Source of the DNA: Lachnospiraceae bacterium
GTDB taxonomy: Bacteria; Bacillota; Clostridia; Lachnospirales; Lachnospiraceae
DNA length: 64,000 bases
Reading direction: 5' to 3'
Assembly (NCBI GenBank): GCA_902363445.1
Contig: CABJAB010000005.1
Span: forward strand, 360,669 to 424,668
Shown here: positions 54,713 through 62,286 of the stretch, piece after piece
How the letters are laid out: every line of letters begins with the position of its first letter
Position numbering within the stretch: position 1 is the stretch's first letter
The notes under the pieces: generated by a model
Seen by the model: the letters and a program-made list of their open reading frames with translations, nothing else
What the model was told of the DNA's origin: nothing
Database searches by the model: none
Translations under genes and position numbers: made by a program

Positions 54713-55387
54713 CTAAGCACCAATTTTCCTGAGTCCAGAAAAATCAATATAAAATTCTTCTGCAATCTCCACCCGCCTACCGTATTTATTAATATATCCG
54801 GAAAAAAGGCTAAGAAGCTGATCCTCAGATGCCTGAAATTGCAAATAGTTGTTCTTTTGCTTTGCCTTTATGTACTCTTTATTCAAATAATAAGATTTTT
54901 CTGATGCCTGGTTATCAGGAACAATACATGCGAATTTAATAAATTCTGTATCATTCGTCCAATGCATAGCATCTAGTATAATATCTGGACACAATGCCAT
55001 ACTGGCAAATTCATCTGCAGCAAGTTCAGAAGGGGTAAATCTATGTTTTTCAGCATAACTTTCACCCCGGATCTGTCCGTGCCGTTTAACATGTCCCAAT
55101 AAAGCGTGGCCAATCTCGTGCATGACTGCCCAGTTTGCATCAAAATATCCATTACGGGTATTAACATATATGTGATAATTTCCAAACAAGTTTAAAATTA
55201 TGGCGTTACCATAACGATCAATCAAAGAATCAAAATCTAAACTAGGAAACCTCTCAATCAGTTTATCATAAGTCATTATTATATATTGTAATTGTTTTGC
55301 AATCCGGATGGACTCCACCGGAAGCCGCGTACAATGTGATTTAATCAGTAATTCATAAGCCATTTTTTTAATATTTGTTTTATTCAT
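54713..55387 (-). CDS. ImmA/IrrE-family metallo-endopeptidase
   Basis: 224 residues. Zinc motif HEIGHALLGH, with the third ligand in the ELAADEFA helix. In ICEBs1, ImmA cleaves the repressor ImmR to trigger excision. Here it overlaps the repressor gene by eight bases and is co-transcribed with it, so it is the likely inducer protease. Confidence 0.9.
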   Translation of the reverse strand: MNKTNIKKMAYELLIKSHCTRLPVESIRIAKQLQYIIMTYDKLIERFPSLDFDSLIDRYGNAIILNLFGNYHIYVNTRNGYFDANWAVMHEIGHALLGHVKRHGQIRGESYAEKHRFTPSELAADEFASMALCPDIILDAMHWTNDTEFIKFACIVPDNQASEKSYYLNKEYIKAKQKNNYLQFQASEDQLLSLFSGYINKYGRRVEIAEEFYIDFSGLRKIGA

Positions 55388-56237
55388 TATTTTCTTTTGC
55401 TATATTGATTAACATTTCTGTCATCTTTCTTAATTCTTTGTCGTTTGGATCCATGCCTTTTTGTGCTGCAACAGCTACGCCATCAACAACATATGATTCA
55501 TCCTGGATGTCATCTTCATCAAGCAGTCCAGTGATTTTTCCCATACATTTTGCGTTTTTTTCCATGCAGACAACTTTGCAGTCAGGGTCAGACGATATCA
55601 ACTTCCCGTCATTAAGCTGTAGTATAAATACGCTTCCATCGATTAAAAAGATTCCTTCATCTCCGTCACTCATACAGCCTGAAGGACCTATTAGAAGGAC
55701 GTCTCCGCGTTCATATTCCGATATACTGCTGGCAAGCTGTATCGCATAAATTACGTCTTTATATTTTTGCAACCCCGGGAGTTCGATATAACCAGATGGG
55801 GGCAAAGGCCCTAAAGCAATCTCTCCATTGTCCCCGACGCGCACATACGAATAATATGGAATTATCCGCATAGGTAGCGGCGTGTCATCTTTCATTTCAG
55901 TAATGGTAGAACTCAATTCATCCACCTGAGCCATTCTATCGAATTCCCATTGAAGCACATCACTTATATGGTTCTTCCCTATGTTATCGAGTCTCCTGTA
56001 TTGATTTATCATTTCTATCTCAGATGGGGAAAATGTTTCATCTGAAGTGCCCAATAAATAATTGGGAGTAATGCTTAGAGCGCCACATATTAGCTCTATT
56101 GTATCTGGGTCAGGTTTGTTCTTATTATTTTCCCAATCGCTAATAGAATTGTGCTTTGCATGAATCATTTCCGCTAGTTGTCTCTGAGTTAGTTTTTTCG
56201 ACTTGCGTGCTTCACGCAGCCTGTTGCCAAAGGTCAT
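55380..56237 (-). CDS. CI-like phage repressor with degenerate S24 domain
   Basis: 285 residues. XRE helix-turn-helix at residues 4-62 (RLREARKSKKLTQRQLAEMI, SISDWENNKNKPD). The C-terminal part resembles the S24 peptidase fold (ERGDVLLIGPS, GIFLIDGSVFILQL), but the usual GDSMxP reads ASSISEY and the catalytic Lys expected in the VFIxQL strand is Leu. Self-cleavage therefore looks unlikely. It should bind the operator array just upstream. Start after AGGAGG. Confidence 0.88.
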   Translation of the reverse strand: MTFGNRLREARKSKKLTQRQLAEMIHAKHNSISDWENNKNKPDPDTIELICGALSITPNYLLGTSDETFSPSEIEMINQYRRLDNIGKNHISDVLQWEFDRMAQVDELSSTITEMKDDTPLPMRIIPYYSYVRVGDNGEIALGPLPPSGYIELPGLQKYKDVIYAIQLASSISEYERGDVLLIGPSGCMSDGDEGIFLIDGSVFILQLNDGKLISSDPDCKVVCMEKNAKCMGKITGLLDEDDIQDESYVVDGVAVAAQKGMDPNDKELRKMTEMLINIAKENNE

Positions 56238-56260
56238 ATTGCTACCTCCTCGATGTTAAA

Positions 56261-56289
56261 AGCATAGCATACAGTTTCGATTTTGTAAA
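56261..56289 (-). promoter_or_regulatory. Leftward repressor promoter (PRM/PL-like)
   Basis: Read leftward: TTTACA, a 17-base spacer, TATGCT. Operator O1 overlaps its spacer and -35. Confidence 0.7.
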
Positions 56290-56374
56290 CATAAAATTTC
56301 GAAATAAACGAAAAAACAATGTTGACTTTTCGAAATTACCGTAGTATCATGTAATTAGTTCGAAATAATCGAAA
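56275..56374. promoter_or_regulatory. Operator array O1-O4 of the lysogeny switch
   Basis: Four sites of TTTCG-N7-CGAAA form: 56275-56291 (weak), 56297-56313 (perfect), 56328-56344 (right arm CGTAG), 56358-56374 (left arm GTTCG). O3 exactly fills the spacer of the rightward promoter. Confidence 0.75.
56322..56350 (+). promoter_or_regulatory. Rightward early promoter (PR-like)
   Basis: TTGACT, a 17-base spacer occupied by operator O3, TATCAT; about 40 bases before the Cro-like gene. Confidence 0.7.
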
Positions 56375-56389
56375 TGAAGGAGGGAGAAT

Positions 56390-56620
56390 ATGGAAGTAGG
56401 AATAAAAATCAAGAAGTATCTTGATGACCACAAAATCACTCAGACTTATTTAAGCGAGAAGAGCGGGCTACAACTTCCTAAACTTAATCTTGCACTAAAT
56501 GGACATAGAAGACTTACTTTCACAGAGTATGCAGTGATTTGCGGGGTATTAGGTCTTAATACCGATTATTTTTTGAAACCTCGGGTACCAGATGGGGGAG
56601 AAACAAGGGAAGCAGGATAA
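56390..56620 (+). CDS. Cro-like XRE regulator
   Basis: 76 residues, almost all helix-turn-helix (IKKYLDDHKITQTYLSEKSG, LALNGHRRLTFTEYAVI). Divergent from the repressor across the operators, and first gene of the early transcript, as Cro is in lambdoid phages. Start after GAAGGAGGG. Confidence 0.82.
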   Translation: MEVGIKIKKYLDDHKITQTYLSEKSGLQLPKLNLALNGHRRLTFTEYAVICGVLGLNTDYFLKPRVPDGGETREAG

Positions 56621-57062
56621 AGATAAGCCAAAGAACAACAAAAAAAGGGTAAGGAAGGAGTACGGACTTAGCAAGATGGAAAAGATCTTTTATATTTGTG
56701 ACGGGAAAAAGCCTGGATGCAGAAAAACAAACTGTTATAAAGATGGGAAGATTACCGGGACGACTTGCATGCACACTGCAGATATAATACATGCATTAAA
56801 TTTTAAACATGGTAATCGTACGGATAGTTTTTTTGAAATGGACGCAACAAATAAAAAGATTAAATTAGATTTTAAAAACTCCGAGGTTATGGATGCTCAA
56901 AGAAATACAATCTGCATAAATGGACAGGAACTGCCAACATGGCAATTTGTTTGGAAACAGTTGAGGATGCAAGAAAGAAGACTTTTCCATCTAAAAATTG
57001 CAGTGTGCGCCATCGGAATGGTCACGGGAGTTATTACTATGATCCAGACATTATTGCGATGA
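56592..57062 (+). CDS. Cys-containing phage protein with C-terminal membrane anchor
   Basis: 156 residues; a very basic N terminus (Lys/Arg/Asn), then a domain with four cysteines (CDGKKPGC, NC, TTC) and a C-terminal TM (IAVCAIGMVTGVITM). It may start at the Met at 56676, which would drop the basic leader; neither site has a strong Shine-Dalgarno. Its 3' end overlaps the convergent gene by 26 bases. Family not recognised. Confidence 0.55.
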   Translation: MGEKQGKQDKDKPKNNKKRVRKEYGLSKMEKIFYICDGKKPGCRKTNCYKDGKITGTTCMHTADIIHALNFKHGNRTDSFFEMDATNKKIKLDFKNSEVMDAQRNTICINGQELPTWQFVWKQLRMQERRLFHLKIAVCAIGMVTGVITMIQTLLR

Positions 57063-57393
57063 TAGAGATAACCAATGAAAAAATTGAGGCAAGCAAAGCA
57101 AAAAATTCAATCCATCTTTCACCAAGATATTTTAATATTTCTTGCTTGCGAAAATATTTCCAATGCAAGCCCTTGTGAGATAAGGCAAAAGCAGCGTTCT
57201 TATTTGAATTTGAATATTTCTGATAATCAATGTATCCAAGATCGTGAAGATAACGTACGTTTGCACGAAGATTTTCTGTACTAATTTTAAGAGAAACGGC
57301 CAAATCATCAAATTCATCGCCAAAATAGATAGCATATTCACAGCCACCTTTGTCAATAAGGGTATTTAGAATTAATTTTGAGGTTTTATCCAT
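57037..57393 (-). CDS. Winged-helix-like protein with C-terminal membrane anchor
   Basis: 118 residues. The N-terminal ~80 residues look like a winged helix (DDLAVSLKISTENLRANVRY, LHDLGYIDYQ), then LSHKGLHWKYF and one C-terminal TM (FALLASIFSLVISIIAIM). Similar in plan to the protein at 57887-58270. Minus-strand gene inside the plus-strand early region, so independently expressed. Function unknown. Confidence 0.6.
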   Translation of the reverse strand: MDKTSKLILNTLIDKGGCEYAIYFGDEFDDLAVSLKISTENLRANVRYLHDLGYIDYQKYSNSNKNAAFALSHKGLHWKYFRKQEILKYLGERWIEFFALLASIFSLVISIIAIMSGS

Positions 57394-57485
57394 TACACCA
57401 ATGCTCCTTATTTTTCAGCTCCTTAAAAAACTATAAGTACAGTATAAAGCAGAGAGAAAAAGAAAACAACAGAAGGAGGTAAAAA

Positions 57486-57497
57486 ATGCTTAAATAG
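57486..57497 (+). other. Three-codon leader ORF (Met-Leu-Lys-stop)
   Basis: ATGCTTAAATAG, six bases after a strong AGAAGGAGG, and ending two bases before the next ATG (57500). This is the arrangement expected for translational reinitiation. Confidence 0.4.
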
Positions 57498-57499
57498 TC

Positions 57500-57640
57500 A
57501 TGAAAAAGACAGAGTTACAGGCAATGGGTTTTCCGGAAGAGTTACTGATGACAACATACCGGAGCCGCGGCCAGGATTTTGCCCATAAGATAAATCCGAC
57601 GAAGCCACTCGACACGATCGTGTTAATGGGAAGAACCTGA
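57500..57640 (+). CDS. Small phage DNA-binding-like protein
   Basis: 46 residues. Pattern MGFPEELLMTTYRSRGQDFA resembles short phage proteins of the form M-G-[FY]-x4-L-x3-[AT]-[YR]-x4-G-Q-x-F-A, likely a helix-turn-helix. Shorter than the usual ~65 residues. The strong ribosome binding site serves the three-codon ORF before it. Confidence 0.5.
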   Translation: MKKTELQAMGFPEELLMTTYRSRGQDFAHKINPTKPLDTIVLMGRT

Positions 57641-57759
57641 TAAAAAGGAATCTGGGAGACTTTGAGATAATACGTATTTTACACCGTTGCTGGCCTTCGC
57701 GATAGCAGGACTGAAGGAGCCTAATAGAAAAGGAACGTGAGAGATGGAGGTAAGAAGAA

Positions 57760-57990
57760 GTGAGAAAAGTAAGTGAAAAAAAATTAAAGAAGGAACTTGA
57801 GATTGCAAAAAAATATTATGGGGACGGATTCTTTGACTATGTAACAGATAGCAAAACAGGAAGGCCGCTTTTTATGTATCGGCATCCTAACTTCCCGTTA
57901 GCGATCTCAATAATTTCGCTAATACTTGTAGTATGCAAGCCAGTTCTCCTCGGTATGCTCCAATGGCTGCAAACAGTGCTATCAAAGTAG
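57760..57990 (+). CDS. Small membrane protein
   Basis: 76 residues with GTG start: a Lys-rich amphipathic N terminus, a soluble middle (YYGDGFFDYVTDSKTGRP) and a C-terminal TM (AISIISLILVVCKPVLLGML). Overlaps the convergent gene by 104 bases, so its TM is encoded antisense to the other protein's TM. Unknown function; could be spurious in its last third. Confidence 0.45.
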   Translation: MRKVSEKKLKKELEIAKKYYGDGFFDYVTDSKTGRPLFMYRHPNFPLAISIISLILVVCKPVLLGMLQWLQTVLSK

Positions 57991-58270
57991 CAATTCTCCA
58001 TTTTATGTCGTTTTCGTGCCTATTTTCGAGATATTCATTGCCGGCATGGGTGCAAACAAGATGGGAGGAATCGGAAAGCCATAAATCTACGCCACCGTCA
58101 TCTGTCTCCTTGGATCCGGCAACGCGGAATGAAAGTGATCCGTATGTAGATAGTTGGGTAACAATTTCTTCAAGGTCGTGCGTTTTCCTGAATTTGTATT
58201 TTAAAGCTTTATATGAAATGTATGGATGTTTGCATATATAACGAAGTATCTGGCGGTATTTTTTATCCAT
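57887..58270 (-). CDS. Winged-helix-like protein with C-terminal membrane anchor
   Basis: 127 residues from the Met of MDKKYRQIL (a GTG 27 bases upstream is the alternative). Winged-helix-like N terminus (KHPYISYKALKYKFRKTHDL, EEIVTQLSTYG), THAGNEYLENRHE, then a C-terminal TM. Same plan as the protein at 57037-57393. Weak ribosome binding site. Confidence 0.55.
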   Translation of the reverse strand: MDKKYRQILRYICKHPYISYKALKYKFRKTHDLEEIVTQLSTYGSLSFRVAGSKETDDGGVDLWLSDSSHLVCTHAGNEYLENRHENDIKWRIATLIALFAAIGAYRGELACILQVLAKLLRSLTGS

Positions 58271-58431
58271 GATATTATTATCCCTACTATTCTGCACACT
58301 AAGTTCTCAAAGCTTGTACTTAAATTATAAGGGAATTGGGAGAAAATGGAAACACTAAAAGCTGACCAGGACAGTTGAAACTGAATAGGATACGGTTAAT
58401 TGGATAGAGGAGGTAAGAGGAGGCGGATAAA

Positions 58432-58638
58432 ATGTTTATTCATGAAGCTGTGCATGAGGCAGTAAAAAAAGAGAAGTACATAACATTGAAGGATTTATCT
58501 GGCCGAATAAAAATAAAGCCTACAAATGGGCCTGGAAACTTAATAATCATGCAAGCTGACGGAAGCCGTCCATCAAAAGCTGGATGGCAACCATCAGCAG
58601 AAGATTTATTAAGAGATGATTGGATTGTCATTGACTAA
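58432..58638 (+). CDS. DUF2829/Tad2-like candidate anti-defence protein
   Basis: 68 residues. The closing pattern WQPSAEDLLRDDWIVID is the hallmark of DUF2829, the family of Thoeris anti-defence protein Tad2, which sequesters cyclic nucleotide signals. The N terminus (FIHEAVHEAVKKEKYITLKD) fits the start of that fold, though the usual RxxW is not obvious. Start after AGAGGAGGCGG. Early-region position fits a counter-defence gene. Confidence 0.55.
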   Translation: MFIHEAVHEAVKKEKYITLKDLSGRIKIKPTNGPGNLIIMQADGSRPSKAGWQPSAEDLLRDDWIVID

Positions 58639-58766
58639 AACCAGGACCGTATTTCTTTAAGGGCCGTGTAACCTTTTTTAATCAGCGTATTTTCTTCCGC
58701 AGATTGAATTCCCTTTGGAATTAATATGGTTTCGCAGTACAGAGCAAAATTATTGAGGTGTTAAAC

Positions 58767-58919
58767 ATGGAAAAAGGTGCCGTAAGAACAAACAAAGATA
58801 TCAAGGTATCCATTATCTTTACAGAAGGATATCAAAAAAGATTCACAGAAGCATGTCTTCAAGAAATAAAAAGGAGAGAAGAAGAAAAACAGATTTCAGC
58901 CGGAGCCGAGATTGCTTAG
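58767..58919 (+). CDS. Small phage protein
   Basis: 50 residues (KVSIIFTEGYQKRFTEACLQ core, charged C terminus). Starts 14 bases after GAGG. No family recognised; it has a one-helix, RHH-like feel but too little to say. Confidence 0.5.
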   Translation: MEKGAVRTNKDIKVSIIFTEGYQKRFTEACLQEIKRREEEKQISAGAEIA

Positions 58920-58937
58920 AAAAGAGGTGAGAGACCG

Positions 58938-59192
58938 ATGGAAGCGCAGGCAAGAGAACAGGTACGGAAGTTGTTATTCCGGACAAAAAAAGATATCCAG
59001 AAGGCAAAAGACCTTGAGACTATAGCTTATCTTTATGCGATGACCGAGGGTTTTCTACAGGGGCTGGTCCTGGCGCACGCAATAGACCGCCAGGAATATA
59101 AGAGGTGCCGCATGGAAATGGAATCATTCCGGAAAGGGACGGAAACAATGAAAAAAAGCCCCCAGCAGCGGCAACTGCTAAGGGGCCGATAA
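58938..59192 (+). CDS. Hypothetical helical phage protein
   Basis: 84 residues, mostly predicted helix (REQVRKLLFRTKKDIQKAKD, TIAYLYAMTEGFLQGLVLAH), Arg/Lys-rich tail. The last codons overlap a strong hairpin. Start after AAAGAGGTGAG. Function unknown. Confidence 0.55.
   Translation: MEAQAREQVRKLLFRTKKDIQKAKDLETIAYLYAMTEGFLQGLVLAHAIDRQEYKRCRMEMESFRKGTETMKKSPQQRQLLRGR
59157..59188 (-). terminator. Hairpin oriented as a leftward terminator
   Basis: GCCCC-AGCAG / CTGCT-GGGGC. On the minus strand it is followed by TTTTTTTC; on the plus strand it is followed by CGATAAA. It overlaps the end of the previous gene. A second small hairpin CCCCC/GGGGG follows at 59205-59219. Confidence 0.5.
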
Positions 59193-59239
59193 AAAAATAA
59201 CCTACCCCCATTATGGGGGATACGAAAGGAAAAGTCAAG

Positions 59240-59440
59240 ATGTATCAATACCGATGTGATCAATGCGGCTGCTACCTGGACCCGGAAGAGGGGGAGACCT
59301 GTGAGGAATGCAGAGCAGAGAGCAGGAAAAGGACCAGGGATGCGGCAGCTTTGCGGATGGAACTATACGGGGAGCCGGACGGCCGGCAGATAGGAGGACA
59401 AGATGAACGATACCTTACATACCTTAACGGAACAATATAA
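59240..59440 (+). CDS. Small zinc-ribbon-like phage protein
   Basis: 66 residues; two Cys pairs, CDQC and CEEC, 16 residues apart (YRCDQCGCYLDPEEG, ETCEECRAE), typical of a zinc ribbon. Start after AAAGGAAAA. Function unknown. Confidence 0.6.
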   Translation: MYQYRCDQCGCYLDPEEGETCEECRAESRKRTRDAAALRMELYGEPDGRQIGGQDERYLTYLNGTI

Positions 59441-59896
59441 TCATTTGCTGGATTGCCTTTATGACGAGGATTACGATGAGGAGACTCTCTTGGACACGCT
59501 GGAGGGCCTGGAAGGGGAGATAGAGGAAAAAGCGGACGGATATGCCAAAGTCATGCAGCGGCTGACGCCAGGGCGCTGAAAGAAGAGGAAGATCGCCTGA
59601 GAGCCCGAAGGACAACCCTTGAAAATAGGGAGAAGTGGCTAAAAGGTCAGCTGTATCTTGCCATGAAATCCACCGGAAAGATCAAATTTAAGACCCTGTT
59701 GTTTTCTTTTGGCATCCAGAAGAACGGAGGGAAACAGCCGATCGTGATCGACGATCCGGAGGCAGTACCGGACGCTTACATGGTCCCTCAGCCGCCAGTC
59801 GTGGACAAGGATGCGGTGAGAAAGACACTGGAGGACGGCGTGTCCATCACCTGGGCACATCTGGAACCGAGGGGGGAATCCCTCCGGATCCGATAG
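59403..59896 (+). pseudogene. Gp157-like siphovirus protein, frameshifted
   Basis: The first part (59403-59579, after AGGAGG) gives LEGLEGEIEEKADGYAKVMQ, the classic Gp157 start, then stops at TPGR. The same protein resumes in another frame from GAC at 59564 (DARALKEEEDRLRARRTTLE, KSTGKIKFKTLLFSFGIQ) and ends at 59896. One base appears lost near 59560-59564. It could be a real mutation, an assembly error or, less likely, programmed frameshifting. Intact Gp157 proteins are linked with phage resistance and recombination regions. Confidence 0.8.
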
Positions 59897-59905
59897 GAGG
59901 GCAGG

Positions 59906-60595
59906 ATGGATCATCTGACCTTATATAATAAAGTCCGCACGGTACCAGAGGAAGCAAAGAAAGAGATCAAGGGCGGCAGGATAAACGGATTTACCGATAT
60001 CAATCCCATGTGGCGGATCAAAGTGCTGACAGAACAGTTCGGCCCGTGCGGGATCGGATGGTACTACGAGATCAAGGACCGGTGGATGGAACGCTGCGGA
60101 GAAGAGGCAGCGGCATTTGTTGAGATCTTACTATACATAAAGCAAGGCGAGGAATGGTCAAAGCCGATCTTCGGTACAGGCGGCAGCATGTTCGCCAAAA
60201 AAGAGAGAGCAGGCATCAACGTGTCGGATGAATGTTATAAGATGGCGACTACCGATGCGATATCGGTCGCCTGTAAGCAGCTGGGTATCGGGGCGGATGT
60301 CTATTGGGGAAACGACAAGACAAAGTACGACGCAAAAGAGAAAAAAAAGGAAGAGCTGATGTCCGCAATTGTGAACAGTTTGTACCTGCAGCTTAAACGC
60401 ACCGGCGTAGGAAAAAAGAACCTGCTGGATAAATACGGAGTGGCTGATATCCACGAGATGACGCTGAAAGAATACAAGGACGCGATGGACAAGCTGGAGG
60501 AGATGCCGGATAAGGGCACCCCTCCGCCAGCACCGAAAGAAGCCATCCCGGATGAGATACCAGAGGAAGAAACTTTTGGTCTTCCGTTCCGATAG
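59906..60595 (+). CDS. Phage single-strand annealing-type recombination protein (candidate)
   Basis: 229 residues. GFTDINPMWRIKVLTEQFGP, GWYYEI, FVEILLYIK and SDECYKMATTDAISVACKQL followed by LGIGADVY resemble Rad52/Sak-like annealing proteins of Firmicutes phages. The C-terminal tail is Pro/Glu-rich with a final GLPF, a possible SSB- or partner-binding end. Neighbours (Gp157-like, NinB-like, nuclease) fit a recombination module. Confidence 0.65.
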   Translation: MDHLTLYNKVRTVPEEAKKEIKGGRINGFTDINPMWRIKVLTEQFGPCGIGWYYEIKDRWMERCGEEAAAFVEILLYIKQGEEWSKPIFGTGGSMFAKKERAGINVSDECYKMATTDAISVACKQLGIGADVYWGNDKTKYDAKEKKKEELMSAIVNSLYLQLKRTGVGKKNLLDKYGVADIHEMTLKEYKDAMDKLEEMPDKGTPPPAPKEAIPDEIPEEETFGLPFR

Positions 60596-60598
60596 GGG

Positions 60599-61180
60599 GT
60601 GGTCTGTGTGGTGGGGAGATTTGACGGGATCACGCAGGATGTCATGACAGGGAGGGCAACGGTCCGCTTTGAGATCGAGGCCCCCGCGAAGGCCGCAAAA
60701 GAGATGGGACCATTCGCGGGACACCGGCTGCGGATCGAAGTAAAGAGATACCGAGAGAAGCGCAGCCTTGACGCGAACGCTTATTACTGGACCCTGGTGA
60801 CAAAGCTTGCGGATGCGCTGGGCATATCCAACCCATGTATGCACAACCAGCTTCTGAGGCGATACGGTCAGCTGGAGGATATAGACGGTAAGCTGATCTA
60901 TCTGGTGCTTCCGGACACGGAGGAGGCAGAGGATAAGGACCTGGAGGCGGAGACCTACCACATCAAGCCGACATCAGAAGTGAAGATCGGGGAAAAAGGA
61001 GAGGCATACCGGACCTATGTCATGATGCGGGGCTCCAGCACCTATGATACAAAGGAGATGTCCAGGCTGATAGAGGGCCTTGTCTCGGAGTGCAGAGAGG
61101 CCGGGATCGAGACCATCACGCCGGACGAGATCGAGAGGATGATGACAGCATATGAAAAGAAGCATCCTTCAGACGGATGA
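60599..61180 (+). CDS. NinB-like phage recombination protein (candidate)
   Basis: 193 residues, non-ATG start (GTG). The segments KRSLDANAYYWTLVTKLADA and RGSSTYDTKEMSRLIEGLV follow the NinB pattern (RxxxQNxxxWxLL, ST..MS...FSxLI). NinB binds single-stranded DNA and helps phage recombination. Identity is by pattern only. Confidence 0.5.
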   Translation: MVCVVGRFDGITQDVMTGRATVRFEIEAPAKAAKEMGPFAGHRLRIEVKRYREKRSLDANAYYWTLVTKLADALGISNPCMHNQLLRRYGQLEDIDGKLIYLVLPDTEEAEDKDLEAETYHIKPTSEVKIGEKGEAYRTYVMMRGSSTYDTKEMSRLIEGLVSECREAGIETITPDEIERMMTAYEKKHPSDG

Positions 61181-61457
61181 ACATAGCTGTTTTTTATGCG
61201 AGAGGAACGGAAACGGAGACCCGCTGGAAAAGCATCATGCGTTCGGGGCATCCAACCGCTGGAAATCGGAGGAGGATGGACTATTTGTCTACCTGTGCGG
61301 ATGCCGCTGCCACCGGGACGGCCCCTTTTCGGCCCACCGGAATGCAGATACAGCCAGATACCTGCATGAGATAGCGCAGGAGGCATGGGAAAGAGAGTAT
61401 GGGAGCAGGGAAGGATTCCTTGCGAGGTACGGAAAGAATTATCTGACGGCTCCATGA
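61152..61457 (+). CDS. HNH-like zinc-binding phage protein
   Basis: 101 residues. CFLCERNG...LEKHHAFG...LCGCRCH gives a Cys2/His-type metal site as in small HNH or NinG-like proteins; then AHRNADTARYLHEIAQEAWE. Overlaps the preceding gene by 29 bases. Function uncertain: nuclease or structural zinc protein. Confidence 0.6.
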   Translation: MKRSILQTDEHSCFLCERNGNGDPLEKHHAFGASNRWKSEEDGLFVYLCGCRCHRDGPFSAHRNADTARYLHEIAQEAWEREYGSREGFLARYGKNYLTAP

Positions 61458-61564
61458 CCTGTCTGGTCATGTTGTCATATAACTATTGTCACGTTTTGTC
61501 ACACACAGGAACCAAAGTAAGCCGGTTAAGACCTCCGGGGAGACCCGGAGGGAAAGGAGGCAGG

Positions 61565-61981
61565 ATGAGGGCACGAGATCATTTTGAACGTATCTCCTAC
61601 GGATATGAGGGCGGCGTTTCGCGCCCCAGCAATAAATATGCGGACAGACGGCTGAGGGACTTGATCAATCAGGCGAACAAAAAAGGTGATTGTATCATAA
61701 GCGCCAGAGGACGGTATTACCGGCCCCGCATGTATCTGGAAGAAGAGGCACATGAGGCGAAGCGGTATTTTGCCAGTGAGCTGCACCGGGCGCGGGACAT
61801 CTTGTTTAAGCGAATGAAGATGATAGAAGCATCAAAAATAAGCAGGAGGGACATATGGGGAGGTCACAGAGAGAGAAGGGGAAACGCGGAGAGCGCGAGA
61901 TCGCCGGTATCCTACGGGATTACGGATATCCGTGTCGAAGAGGACAGCAGTTTTCCGGGGCAAATGGTGATGCGGATGTAG
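61565..61981 (+). CDS. Hypothetical phage protein
   Basis: 138 residues from the Met after AAAGGAGG. Conserved-looking ISYGYEGGVSRPSNKYADRR, then a basic helical middle. The last ~40 codons overlap the next gene and read as low-quality sequence (HRERRGNAESARSPV), so the true protein may once have ended near 61860. Family not known. Confidence 0.5.
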   Translation: MRARDHFERISYGYEGGVSRPSNKYADRRLRDLINQANKKGDCIISARGRYYRPRMYLEEEAHEAKRYFASELHRARDILFKRMKMIEASKISRRDIWGGHRERRGNAESARSPVSYGITDIRVEEDSSFPGQMVMRM

Positions 61982-62286
61982 TCGGGCTCCCGGGGATTCA
62001 TATCGAATGTAAACGTTGTGAGAGATTAAATCTAAAAGCGGCGTTGATGCAATCCAGAAGGGATTCCAAAAGTAGTGAGATCCCAGTAGTGATGCACCGT
62101 AAAGACCGTGAGCCGTGGAAAGTGAGCATGTATATCCAAAACTTTGAGAAGATATACCGAGTTGGAGTGTGCAGTACGTTCCGCAGGAAGATATACGGAG
62201 GGAAGATCACGCTCCTCTTGGATGACTGGATCTGTTTTTACCGGGAATGGCAGGCCGAAAAGGAGCTTGAGCAGGAGAGAGAATGA
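61855..62286 (+). CDS. Holliday junction resolvase-like PD-(D/E)xK nuclease
   Basis: 143 residues. GKRGEREIAGILRDYGYPCR, then GADV-type DADVVGLPGIHIECKR gives the E...D...ExK catalytic set of phage resolvases and archaeal Hjc. Would process recombination or replication intermediates. Overlaps both neighbours. Confidence 0.75.
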   Translation: MGRSQREKGKRGEREIAGILRDYGYPCRRGQQFSGANGDADVVGLPGIHIECKRCERLNLKAALMQSRRDSKSSEIPVVMHRKDREPWKVSMYIQNFEKIYRVGVCSTFRRKIYGGKITLLLDDWICFYREWQAEKELEQERE

